Source: JARIHD01 sp041743655 (lineage in GTDB: Bacteria; Patescibacteriota; Saccharimonadia; Saccharimonadales; UBA4665). From it: DNA of 16,297 nt. The position numbers were made by a program, and so were the translations under genes. Below are positions 7,242 to 12,938 of this stretch, piece after piece. The stretch covers positions 1 through 16,297 of the forward strand of contig JBGTMJ010000056.1 of assembly GCA_041743655.1 (NCBI GenBank). Direction: 5' to 3'. Position 1 is the first letter of the stretch. Each line of letters opens with the position of its first letter. The notes under the pieces are model-generated. The model saw nothing but the letters and a program-made list of their open reading frames with translations. It did not search any database and had not been told where the DNA came from.

Positions 7242-7526
7242 TCCCCAGTACTCGGAGGGCAGCTATATAATTGGTGACATTATTCTTCCTTATTTTAGCT
7301 GCAGATTGCCGTCTCGTCTAGTAAAAACAATAATTATCTGTAATATTTTTTACACGACTGTTGCTAACAAGGGGCCACAGCGCTGGGTGAGATCGGACTT
7401 TCTTGGCAGAATTGAGGAATCATTAGTTTTCACACCCTTAACTAAAAACAATTGCAGCCCATTGTAAGAGCGGCAATTGCAGCAGGGGAGAATCTTCGTT
7501 AACCCTTATCAGTCAGTTTTTTGAAG
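7242..7526. other. Intergenic stretch without a recognised gene
   Basis: No ORF with a credible start is visible on either strand. Two structures stand out. One is an AT-rich inverted repeat with GTAAAAA at 7321-7327 and TTTTTAC at 7347-7353. The other is a 10-bp direct repeat CAATTGCAGC at 7449-7458 and 7474-7483, the second copy lying within a GCAATTGC palindrome. These could be operator or RNA structures. No known RNA family is recognised. Confidence 0.4.
7321..7353. repeat. AT-rich inverted repeat GTAAAAA/TTTTTAC
   Basis: The 7-nt arms are separated by 19 nt, and the arms extend imperfectly inward (ATA/TAT). It contains the same GTAAA and TTTAC half-sites that recur upstream of the KGG-like gene and beside the Crp/Fnr gene. 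Confidence 0.3.
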
Positions 7527-7760
7527 TTACATGGTCTTAATTTGAGCGTCAGCCCTCTGCGCTTCTGATTCTAAGCGTGTCACTTCTTGTTGTAGTTTGT
7601 TGACCTCCTGGTCAGACTTCCTATAAAGGTCTTCCTGATGGGTTTGCTCGCGCTTTAAGTCATCAATCTTCTGATGTAGATCACGTAACAATGACTGTTG
7701 TTCAGTTATGGCAGTACGTAACTTCTGTGCACTGGCCCGTAAATGATCACCTGGTTTCAT
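7527..7760 (-). CDS. Small coiled-coil protein (77 aa)
   Basis: From ATG at 7760 the product (MKPGDHLRASAQKLRTAITEQQSLL...) is almost entirely one long heptad-patterned helix. Hydrophobic residues at a/d positions run through LLRDLHQKIDDLKREQ and EVNKLQQEVTRLESEAQ. The rest is charged and Gln-rich. It would be a soluble coiled-coil dimer or scaffold. No catalytic motif, signal or membrane segment is present. The start is fixed by AAGGAGA about 8 nt upstream of ATG 7760; a longer in-frame reading to 7817 has no ribosome binding site near its own start. I cannot assign a function. Coiled-coil composition makes distant similarity to septum or SMC-like proteins uninformative. Confidence 0.7.
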   Translation of the reverse strand: MKPGDHLRASAQKLRTAITEQQSLLRDLHQKIDDLKREQTHQEDLYRKSDQEVNKLQQEVTRLESEAQRADAQIKTM

Positions 7761-7837
7761 GATATAGATCTCCTTACTTTGGTTAAAAGCAGCGAGAGGA
7801 GCCAGAGCCCGCCCCACTGCTTTCGTTATGCACGGCG

Positions 7838-7921
7838 CTAGGAAGGGTTAGGCCCTTTAGCAGCCGCCTTTTTTGCCAGCCTGGCTAGCACGCTCTGGGT
7901 CGTTCTCAAAGTTGCCGTCAC
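7838..7921 (-). pseudogene. KGG-motif (stress-induced repeat) small gene with discordant frames
   Basis: On the minus strand a TATAAT box (7957-7962), an AAAGGAGA ribosome binding site (7929-7936) and a GTG at 7921 make a full gene start. The GTG frame codes only for MTATLRTTQSVLARLAKKAAAKGPNPS. The overlapping frame at 7857-7922 reads SDGNFENDPERASQAGKKGGC and then stops. That clearly resembles the KGG repeat of stress-induced bacterial proteins (GNF.NDPERA.EAG.KGG). The KGG frame has no start codon after an in-frame TAA just upstream of the ribosome binding site. A single missing base near the GTG would join good start signals to the KGG motif. Either the gene is decayed, the assembly has an indel, or the GTG peptide is real and the resemblance is vestigial. 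The usual KGG proteins carry several repeats. Here there is one. Confidence 0.5.
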
Positions 7922-7956
7922 TTTTTGCTCTCCTTTATGTTTAGATTGTTTGAACT

Positions 7957-7962
7957 ATTATA
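7957..7962 (-). promoter_or_regulatory. Consensus -10 box for the KGG-like gene
   Basis: TATAAT on the minus strand, in the context CGTTTTATAATAG. Transcription would start near 7950, about 30 nt before the GTG. No -35 at the right distance is seen. The palindrome at 7985-7996 is centred about 40 nt upstream of that start, where an activator of the Crp type could replace the -35 contact. Confidence 0.45.
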
Positions 7963-7984
7963 AAACGATGCCTGCGGGTGTGCT

Positions 7985-7996
7985 GTAAAATTTTAC
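7985..7996. promoter_or_regulatory. 12-bp palindrome GTAAAATTTTAC, candidate activator site
   Basis: This perfect palindrome sits between the end of the DUF5665-like gene and the promoter of the KGG-like gene, with its centre about 40 nt from the predicted transcription start. It shares GTAAA/TTTAC half-sites with the dyads beside the Crp/Fnr gene. Confidence 0.35.
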
Positions 7997-8036
7997 CTAC
8001 TCATTTCTTTACAAAATTAGGTATAGCTAGTGGTAC

Positions 8037-8309
8037 TTACTTGGGTTCTAGAGTCGCGCGTGCCTTGTCGATGATTTCCCCCAAAAAAGGCAACGAGTCA
8101 AACAAGCTCAGCATCCACAACAATAATGAGACAACTAACGTACCGCCAATAAACGCACCTGCTCCTGTTGCCGCACCTTTCAAAAAACTGAGTCCCAACG
8201 CCTGCTTTTTTGAAACGTAACCTGTTTCAAAGAATTCATGGATTTTCTTGCCAAGCTCAAGTAGTTCTGCGTCGTGTTTGGAAGTATTATTCTGGGACTT
8301 TTTTGCCAT
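8037..8309 (-). CDS. DUF5665-like small membrane protein (90 aa)
   Basis: The product has a charged N-terminal half (MAKKSQNNTSKHDAELLELGKKIHEFFETGYVSKKQ). It is followed by LSFLKGAATGAGAFIGGTLVVSLLLWML, a glycine-rich membrane segment at about residues 41-67, and a short C-terminal amphipathic tail. This arrangement, with a basic LKG/G-x-G lead into one strongly hydrophobic helix ending in LLLWML, is what I recall for DUF5665-type proteins found in Patescibacteria and some Firmicutes. Their role is unknown. The start is supported by AAAGGA about 6 nt before the ATG. It is separated from the coiled-coil gene by the KGG-like locus. The G-x3-G spacing suggests helix-helix packing in the membrane. 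The family name is recalled, not searched. Confidence 0.65.
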   Translation of the reverse strand: MAKKSQNNTSKHDAELLELGKKIHEFFETGYVSKKQALGLSFLKGAATGAGAFIGGTLVVSLLLWMLSLFDSLPFLGEIIDKARATLEPK

Positions 8310-8582
8310 ATCTATCCTTTATATTAATTGCAGGTTACTAGCCTCAAAGACTGCGCGCATCAACTATATGGTATTTAATCATACTAGATGTAATTATTCT
8401 TATAGCTAGGTACCCCTTACGTCACTACCATGAAAGCATAGGCCAGGTATTATATGTGAATGGTGGCGAGATTATAAGCGGCTAGATTGAAAAAGCGAGC
8501 CGCGGACCGGTTGTAATTTTTTTTACTCTTTAGAGAGATAACTGAGTGTAGAATCTGCCTATAGATGGACTACAATTAGACT
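8310..8582. other. Divergent intergenic region with hairpin and T8 tract
   Basis: The region lies between the divergent DUF5665-like gene and the histidine kinase gene. A hairpin with GCGGCT (8478-8483) and AGCCGC (8498-8503) is followed 13 nt later by eight T residues (8517-8524). The arrangement resembles a loose terminator on the plus strand, although no plus-strand gene precedes it. It might end a short transcript or act in the kinase leader region. No coding frame is credible. Confidence 0.35.
8571..8576 (+). promoter_or_regulatory. -10 box 6 nt before the histidine kinase ATG
   Basis: TACAAT is followed by exactly 6 nt and then ATG, so the predicted transcription start is the A of the start codon. 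No Shine-Dalgarno is present. The -35 region is weak, with about 3 of 6 matches at 18-nt spacing. Confidence 0.45.
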
Positions 8583-10370
8583 ATGTTCTACATAGACACA
8601 AACATCCACCGCAAGCAGCGTGATTTCATGCTCATCCATATTGTGCCCACCATTATTGTTTTTCTGGCGTTTAGCGGTATTACCCTCTGGAGCTGGCACG
8701 CAGCAAGGGTAGCGATTGCCAGAGAGCGTACCCAAATCCTCGACCAGAAGCTTAGCAGCACTGTATCAGCTATCGATACGCGCCTGAATACGTATCAGGA
8801 TATTCTCCGCGCCGGGGCTGGCCTGTTTGGCGCGTCTGATACAGTTACCCGCGCCGAATGGAAACAATTCGTTAACGTCTTCGATCTGGATAACCGCTAC
8901 CCCGGCATACATGGCGTTGGTTTTGTTGAAGTCATACAACCTGACAAACTGGAAACACATACTGCGGCAATACGTAGTGAAGGCTATCCAGGCTACTCCG
9001 TTCACCCTGCAGGATCGCGGGATATATACACCAGTATCATATATATCGAACCCTTTTCAGGTAATAACCTCAAAGCCTTCGGCTATGATATGTATTCCGA
9101 ACCTTCCCGTAAAGCAGCTATGGACCGTGCCCGTGATAGCGGACAACCGGCAGTTACTAGCAAAGTAGTGCTCGTACAAGAAGATAGGAATAACGCTCAG
9201 CCCGGATTCTTAATGTACGTCCCCGTGTACAAGAGAGACAGCAACCCCCAGACTATTCCCGAGCGCCAGTCTAACCTTGTGGGCTATGTATACGCACCCT
9301 TTAGGACTCATGACCTGCTTGATGAGGTACTCCGTGAGAACGACGCGAATTATGTTGTTCGTATATATGATCATACCTTTGGGAAAGACACTCTTATCTA
9401 CCAGAGTGATGACTATAAGACAGTCTCCCGTAACACTGCAATGCATACCGCTGCTATCAGCTTTTCACGAGACAGCAGCAATTGGACTATCGAAAGCGGC
9501 ATACGTCCAGAAGCTATTTCTGCCCAGCTACGCTCTCGACCTGCAACAATAGTATGGGGCGGGCTACTCCTGAGTACCTGTATTGCCGGTTTTGTATACC
9601 TCTTGCTCTTAAACCGCACTGGTCGCTTAGCACGCCGGGAGGCCAAGGCGCTGCAAAAAGCCAAGGACGAACTACTAGCCCTGGCCTCGCACCAACTCCG
9701 TACCCCTGCAACCGGAGTCAAACAATATATAGGCATGTTACGCGAAGGCTACGCAGGTAAACTAAGTAAAGAGCAAAACAAGCTCTTAGATAAAGCCAAC
9801 CAAAGCAACGAACGACAACTGGGCACTATAAACGACATACTCGTGATTGCGCGGGCTGACGCAGGTAATTTAGAATTGTACTTTGCACGGACCGATATAC
9901 GTAAAATGCTCGAGGATATCCTTGATGAGCAGGAAGAGGTTATACGTACCCACAAGCAAACACTTGTACGTTCGCTCCCCAAACGACCTGTCTATGTAGT
10001 GGGGGATGCGCAATATTTGCGGATGGCCATTGAGAACATAGTCAGCAATGCTACGAAGTACACGCACGGCAAAGGGATACTCAGAGCCACCCTTACTAAA
10101 GCAGGACCGCAGGTATATATAGTCGTAAAAGATACGGGCGTAGGTGTCGCGAAACAGGATTTCACACTTTTGTTCCGAAAGTTCTCGCGCATACCCAATG
10201 ACCTCACTAGTAAAGTGAACGGAAGCGGTATCGGACTATATCTCGCCAAGAAAATCATAGACGCCCACGGTGGGACAATAGACTTTGTTTCTACTTTAGG
10301 CCAGGGTTCAACAGTTACGATAGGTTTACCGGCGGGTAAGCAGCCGACGCATACTGAACATATTGTGTAA
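8583..10370 (+). CDS. CHASE-domain sensor histidine kinase
   Basis: The 595-aa product has TM1 at about 16-38 and TM2 at about 322-344, which enclose an extracytoplasmic domain of about 280 residues. That domain carries CHASE-like features: RYPGIHGVGFVEVI at 105-118, SVHPAG, and FGYDMYSEPSRKAAMDRARDSG at 166-187. The cytoplasmic part has a HisKA helix with ALASHQLRTP (phospho-acceptor His370) and an ATPase domain. The latter shows N box ENIVSNATKY (484-493), G1 DTGVGV (517-522), F box LFRKFSRI and G2 GSGIGLYLAKKII. All catalytic boxes are intact. CHASE domains sense small extracellular ligands. The ligand here is unknown. A receiver gene follows 124 nt downstream on the same strand and is the likely partner. 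The start is probably leaderless, judging from a -10 box 6 nt upstream and no ribosome binding site. Confidence 0.9.
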   Translation: MFYIDTNIHRKQRDFMLIHIVPTIIVFLAFSGITLWSWHAARVAIARERTQILDQKLSSTVSAIDTRLNTYQDILRAGAGLFGASDTVTRAEWKQFVNVFDLDNRYPGIHGVGFVEVIQPDKLETHTAAIRSEGYPGYSVHPAGSRDIYTSIIYIEPFSGNNLKAFGYDMYSEPSRKAAMDRARDSGQPAVTSKVVLVQEDRNNAQPGFLMYVPVYKRDSNPQTIPERQSNLVGYVYAPFRTHDLLDEVLRENDANYVVRIYDHTFGKDTLIYQSDDYKTVSRNTAMHTAAISFSRDSSNWTIESGIRPEAISAQLRSRPATIVWGGLLLSTCIAGFVYLLLLNRTGRLARREAKALQKAKDELLALASHQLRTPATGVKQYIGMLREGYAGKLSKEQNKLLDKANQSNERQLGTINDILVIARADAGNLELYFARTDIRKMLEDILDEQEEVIRTHKQTLVRSLPKRPVYVVGDAQYLRMAIENIVSNATKYTHGKGILRATLTKAGPQVYIVVKDTGVGVAKQDFTLLFRKFSRIPNDLTSKVNGSGIGLYLAKKIIDAHGGTIDFVSTLGQGSTVTIGLPAGKQPTHTEHIV

Positions 10371-10382
10371 TATTTTTAACTG

Positions 10383-10397
10383 ATAGTAATGTACTAT
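10383..10397. repeat. Small inverted repeat between kinase and receiver genes
   Basis: ATAGTA and TACTAT arms (10383-10388, 10392-10397) surround a 3-nt loop. One T-A and one G-T pair extend the stem outward. No T tract follows, so it is not a convincing plus-strand terminator. It could be an operator for the receiver gene. Confidence 0.25.
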
Positions 10398-10419
10398 TAG
10401 AATAGCCTGTATGAAGATA

Positions 10420-10428
10420 TGATATAAC
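10420..10428 (+). promoter_or_regulatory. Extended -10 promoter for the receiver gene
   Basis: TGA-TATAAC forms an extended -10 box, placing transcription start near 10435 and a leader of about 60 nt. The receiver gene could thus be transcribed separately from the kinase. Confidence 0.3.
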
Positions 10429-10494
10429 TAAACGAAATACGTGAGAGTCCTGCAATCTTGTGACTACGTAATATTTTGAGAGGCGACGGCGACA

Positions 10495-10872
10495 ATGACA
10501 AAGAAGAAAGTACTAATTGTTGAGGATGAACGTGCGTTAAACGAAGCTTACCAGATCATTCTTACAAAGAACAATTACGATGTATACACTGCTTACGATG
10601 GCGATGAAGCACTGAAGATTACTAAAAAGGTTGAGCCAGATTTAATTCTGCTCGATCTGCGCATGCCTCGCATGAATGGTATAGAGTTTTTACAAAAATA
10701 TAACCTTCCCGAAAAGCACCCCGACGTGAAGGTCATTGTTTTTAGTAATTTGGATACACAAAAAGAAATCAACAAAGCGTATGGGCTGGGCGCTCATAAA
10801 TACATGCTTAAGGCTTGGGCGTCGCCTAAAGAACTCATCCAGTTAGTGCGTGAAACTATTGGTGGGTCTTAG
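10495..10872 (+). CDS. Stand-alone response-regulator receiver protein
   Basis: The 125-aa product is a single CheY-like receiver with no output domain. Acidic pocket residues Glu10 and Asp11 (VEDE), phospho-acceptor Asp54 (LLDLRMPRMNG), switch Ser84 (VFSN) and Lys106 (YMLKAW) are all in place. It should be phosphorylated by the CHASE kinase encoded immediately upstream and signal through protein contact rather than DNA binding. The LKAW segment replaces the common LKPF after the conserved lysine, so the usual Lys-Pro is lost. GAGAGG lies upstream of the ATG, but 11 nt away, which is rather far. Its gene converges on the Crp/Fnr gene with only 15 nt between them. Confidence 0.88.
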   Translation: MTKKKVLIVEDERALNEAYQIILTKNNYDVYTAYDGDEALKITKKVEPDLILLDLRMPRMNGIEFLQKYNLPEKHPDVKVIVFSNLDTQKEINKAYGLGAHKYMLKAWASPKELIQLVRETIGGS

Positions 10873-10887
10873 ACAATCTTCTAAAGC

Positions 10888-11550
10888 TTAACGGATGCTT
10901 ATATCGCGCAGGCTATCTTCACCTATTAAATCAAGCAGCTTTTCAGAATTGACGATATATTGCTGGTTCTCGTAGGTTAATAAGCCCTGCTTTTTAAACT
11001 TACTCATCTCGGTAGCAGTCGTTTCCCGAGTTACGCCCACAAGTCCGGCAAGGTTCTGGTGGGTTAGGGACAGCTCGATTTTAATTTGGGAACCTTTCGG
11101 TTTGCCATAGCGCTGGCACAGGTAATAGAGGGTATGCAGCAGTTTCTCACGCGCTTTGGCTTGCTCCAGAGCGTTCACCCGTATAAGCAGGGCAGCATAG
11201 TTAGTAGTAAAATAGTCCAGCATCACTCGCATACGAGCTGGACTGCCCGTCATAAAGTTTATAAGCTCCTCGCGGGGAACAAATGCCACTTGGCAATCAT
11301 CGACTGCTTCGTAAAAGTAAAGCGACCCCGGAGTCTTTCCGAAAATCCAGGAAGAAGGGAAGAACTCACCAGCAGTATAATACGTTACAATCTGCTCATC
11401 ACCTTGTGATGAAATACCGAATGCCCTGACTACACCACTGCTAATAAGACAGGCCGACCTCGGCACTTCACCTTGGTATATGATAGTCGATCCAGCGCTA
11501 TATGACCGTGTGACTGAACTCTTGATGAGTGGTTGCAGTTGTTCCAACAT
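10888..11550 (-). CDS. Crp/Fnr-family transcriptional regulator
   Basis: The 220-aa product has an N-terminal cyclic-nucleotide-binding-like beta-barrel. Its features are SAGSTIIYQGEVPRSACLISSGVVRAFGI at about 18-46 and YYTAGEFFPSSWIF at 57-70. A dimerisation helix follows (LLIRVNALEQAKAREKLLHTLYYL), then a winged HTH of the Crp type at about 162-198 (LTHQNLAGLVGVTRETTATEMSKFKKQGLL). The barrel lacks the RxxxS phosphate-binding signature of cAMP receptors, and there is no Fnr-type cysteine cluster. The effector is therefore unknown. The recognition helix carries VTRETTATEMSKF, close to the usual R-E-T-V pattern. The regulator is divergent from the 58-aa/GlsB-like genes and convergent with the receiver gene. 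GTAAA/TTTAC dyads in the divergent region are candidate binding sites. No Shine-Dalgarno is seen before the ATG. Confidence 0.88.
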   Translation of the reverse strand: MLEQLQPLIKSSVTRSYSAGSTIIYQGEVPRSACLISSGVVRAFGISSQGDEQIVTYYTAGEFFPSSWIFGKTPGSLYFYEAVDDCQVAFVPREELINFMTGSPARMRVMLDYFTTNYAALLIRVNALEQAKAREKLLHTLYYLCQRYGKPKGSQIKIELSLTHQNLAGLVGVTRETTATEMSKFKKQGLLTYENQQYIVNSEKLLDLIGEDSLRDISIR

Positions 11551-11575
11551 GTGATTATCCGCACGCGCTTTGCTG

Positions 11576-11581
11576 GTTATA
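11576..11581 (-). promoter_or_regulatory. -10 box for the Crp/Fnr gene
   Basis: TATAAC on the minus strand, in the context CATTTTATAACC. Transcription would start near 11569, giving a leader of about 19 nt without a ribosome binding site. The TTTTATAA core is shared with the -10 regions upstream of the KGG-like gene and the 91-aa gene at 14224. Confidence 0.35.
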
Positions 11582-11642
11582 AAATGAAGACCACTTTCTA
11601 CTACTGATTGTAGGCCATCTATCCGTCTATTATGTAATCTAT

Positions 11643-11705
11643 TTTACATGATTGTAGTAAATAACTTTACTGCGGCCTATATCAGCCTCCCGTACTATGT
11701 AAAGT
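11643..11705. promoter_or_regulatory. Cluster of TTTAC/GTAAA half-sites between divergent genes
   Basis: The half-sites are TTTAC at 11643-11647, AGTAAA at 11656-11661, TTTACT at 11666-11671 and GTAAAGT at 11699-11705. AGTAAA-N4-TTTACT is a near-palindrome of 20 bp. ACTTTAC (11664-11670) and GTAAAGT form a second, 28-nt-spaced dyad around the probable promoter of the 58-aa gene (TACTAT at 11693-11698). The layout fits autoregulation and control of the divergent unit by the neighbouring Crp/Fnr protein. Confidence 0.4.
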
Positions 11706-11712
11706 AATGCTT

Positions 11713-11720
11713 AAAGGAGG
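11713..11720 (+). promoter_or_regulatory. Strong Shine-Dalgarno before the 58-aa gene
   Basis: AAAGGAGG lies exactly 8 nt before ATG 11729. This is the strongest ribosome binding site in the window and decides that the short frame is a gene. Confidence 0.6.
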
Positions 11721-11728
11721 AAAAAAGC

Positions 11729-11905
11729 ATGAGAGATACAAATGTGTTACTAAGCCCTGAGGAACTAGAGTATAAGATACAGAAGTTCTTAGCAAGAAAA
11801 GATGAAAAATATCCCAAGTTACGCAGAACATCGATTAGCGACATTCGTGACCGCGAACAAAGAACTTGGAAACACATACCCCAACACCTGGCACTGGTAC
11901 GCTAA
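11729..11905 (+). CDS. Small basic hypothetical protein (58 aa)
   Basis: The frame starts at ATG 11729 and ends at TAA 11903-11905. The product begins MRDTNVLLSPEELEYKIQKFL and continues with a basic stretch (ARKDEKYPKLRRTSISDIRDREQ), then a short C-terminal tail ending LALVR. The first 25 residues look like one amphipathic helix. The rest is rich in Arg and Lys, so contact with RNA, DNA or ribosomes is conceivable but not shown. No signal or membrane segment is present. The GlsB-like gene begins 39 nt downstream, so the two probably share a transcript controlled from the dyad cluster upstream. I do not recognise the family. Confidence rests on the ribosome binding site, the promoter context and the position. 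Confidence 0.65.
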   Translation: MRDTNVLLSPEELEYKIQKFLARKDEKYPKLRRTSISDIRDREQRTWKHIPQHLALVR

Positions 11906-11944
11906 GACACTAAATTAAGATAGAAGAAAAGGGATTAAATAATT

Positions 11945-12211
11945 ATGTTAGAGTTTATCGTATGGATAGTTTTCGGTGCAATAGTAGGTTGGCTTGCCTC
12001 CATGATTATGGGAACAAACCAGCAACAGGGAGCATTAGCTAACATCATAGTCGGGATTGTGGGCGCACTAATTGGCGGCTACTTATCCCGAGCATTTGGC
12101 GGACCGGCTGTAACCGGATTTAACCTAACCAGCTTGTTTATAGCCGTGATCGGTGCGGTCGTATTGCTTGGAGCGTTGAGGTTATTCTCACGCGGGCAAA
12201 AGAGCTTGTAA
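11945..12211 (+). CDS. GlsB/YeaQ/YmgE-family stress-response membrane protein
   Basis: The 88-aa product has three hydrophobic segments typical of the transglycosylase-associated (GlsB/YeaQ/YmgE) family: FIVWIVFGAIVGWLASMIM, NIIVGIVGALIGGYLS and SLFIAVIGAVVLLGALRLF. The family signatures are seen: GAIVGWLAS near the start, NIIVGIVGALIGG in the middle, and a final G-A near the last helix. These are small cytoplasmic-membrane proteins often induced by envelope, acid or antibiotic stress. Their molecular role is not settled. AAGGGA lies about 10 nt upstream of the ATG. The gene follows the 58-aa gene closely and is probably co-transcribed. Length is normal for the family. Confidence 0.9.
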   Translation: MLEFIVWIVFGAIVGWLASMIMGTNQQQGALANIIVGIVGALIGGYLSRAFGGPAVTGFNLTSLFIAVIGAVVLLGALRLFSRGQKSL

Positions 12212-12235
12212 GCATTTCAGAAGAATGCGAAATGC
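12212..12235. terminator. Short hairpin just after the GlsB-like stop codon
   Basis: GCATTTC (12212-12218) pairs with GAAATGC (12229-12235) across a 10-nt loop, and an alternative GCATT/AATGC pairing exists. It lies between convergent genes. No T tract follows on either strand, so intrinsic termination is doubtful. Confidence 0.25.
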
Positions 12236-12243
12236 ACCACTCT

Positions 12244-12813
12244 TCAGGTGCGCGGCCTAGAGAATAGCCAGCCAAACCAAGCTTTAAGCCGATGTCTTTT
12301 CAGCCTTGCTGCACCAAGCAGCAAGGCTGAAGTTATTGGTAGGTACACCCACGACCAGCCAAAAGCCTGAGTCAAATAGCCCCAGGATATACCTATCCAC
12401 GAGCTAAATAATAACGGCAACGAGAAGATGGTAATCATGGTGCGCAATTTGCCACCTTTTACCGAAAAGAATTTAGCGTAGCCAACAAAGAGCGAGATAG
12501 GTAATGCGACATAAAGTGTCCACACTGGTAGCATACCAGCTCCCACAATCAGCCCAAAGATACCTGCTGCGGCCAGCATAAAATCTGCAATACTATCAAT
12601 ATAGCCGCCAATCACTGTCTCAGCATGTAGCTTCTTAGCAGCCAGACCGTCAAAGAAGTCGGTTATGAGTGCAGCGGCGATGAACAGGCAACCAAGTGCC
12701 CATCTTCCTTGAACAGCCATCAAATATACCGGCACCGTCAACATGAGCCGAGAGGCCGTCAATGCATTAGGCAGCCAGTGCAGATTTGAACGAGTAACTG
12801 TTGACTGGCCCAT
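12244..12813 (-). CDS. CDP-alcohol phosphatidyltransferase
   Basis: The 189-aa membrane protein carries the CDP-alcohol phosphatidyltransferase signature D-x2-D-G-x2-A-R-x8-G-x3-D-x3-D in slightly altered form. Asp52, Asp55, Gly56, Ala59, Gly69, Asp73 and Asp77 are all present, but Lys60 replaces the usual Arg. The four Asp residues bind the metal ions that activate the acceptor alcohol. Several hydrophobic helices flank the motif (TVPVYLMAV, LGCLFIAAALI, FMLAAAGIFGLIVGA, LYVALPISLFVGY, MITIFSLPLLFSSWI). Likely products are phosphatidylglycerol-phosphate or another phospholipid, but the alcohol cannot be read. The gene is divergent from a lipid kinase gene, so a joint lipid role is plausible. 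TGG-TATTAT sits 9 nt before the ATG with no Shine-Dalgarno, suggesting a nearly leaderless start. A strong hairpin lies inside its 3' part. Confidence 0.85.
   Translation of the reverse strand: MGQSTVTRSNLHWLPNALTASRLMLTVPVYLMAVQGRWALGCLFIAAALITDFFDGLAAKKLHAETVIGGYIDSIADFMLAAAGIFGLIVGAGMLPVWTLYVALPISLFVGYAKFFSVKGGKLRTMITIFSLPLLFSSWIGISWGYLTQAFGWSWVYLPITSALLLGAARLKRHRLKAWFGWLFSRPRT
12299..12331. repeat. 13-bp perfect hairpin inside the phosphatidyltransferase gene
   Basis: Arms at 12299-12311 and 12319-12331 are perfect reverse complements of 13 bases, with a 7-nt loop (CACCAAG). It encodes residues about 161-171 on the minus strand. No T tract follows on either strand, so it is not a standard terminator. 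Confidence 0.6.
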
Positions 12814-12822
12814 ACTAGTGGC

Positions 12823-12831
12823 ATAATACCA
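12823..12831 (-). promoter_or_regulatory. Extended -10 promoter for the phosphatidyltransferase gene
   Basis: On the minus strand TGG-TATTAT precedes the ATG at 12813 by 9 nt. Transcription would start 2-3 nt before the start codon. Confidence 0.4.
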
Positions 12832-12938
12832 TCAAGCTCCCTTGGTAACAACGAAAATTAAGCTGGCTTCTGTTAAAATGTATAGAATAAATGGAACGCT
12901 CAGGAGACCGTACCTACACGGTTTAGATACGCCTACAC

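Noticed and set aside
7449..7483. Direct repeat CAATTGCAGC as a possible CRISPR or attachment site
   Set aside because: Only two 10-bp copies 25 nt apart, with no further units, integrase or cas gene.
7978..8220. Plus-strand 80-aa frame opposite the DUF5665-like gene
   Set aside because: Antisense shadow of a minus-strand gene that has a good ribosome binding site and membrane segment.
12299..12331. Intrinsic terminator for the GlsB-like or phosphatidyltransferase gene
   Set aside because: The stem is strong, but no T tract follows on either strand and it lies inside a coding sequence.
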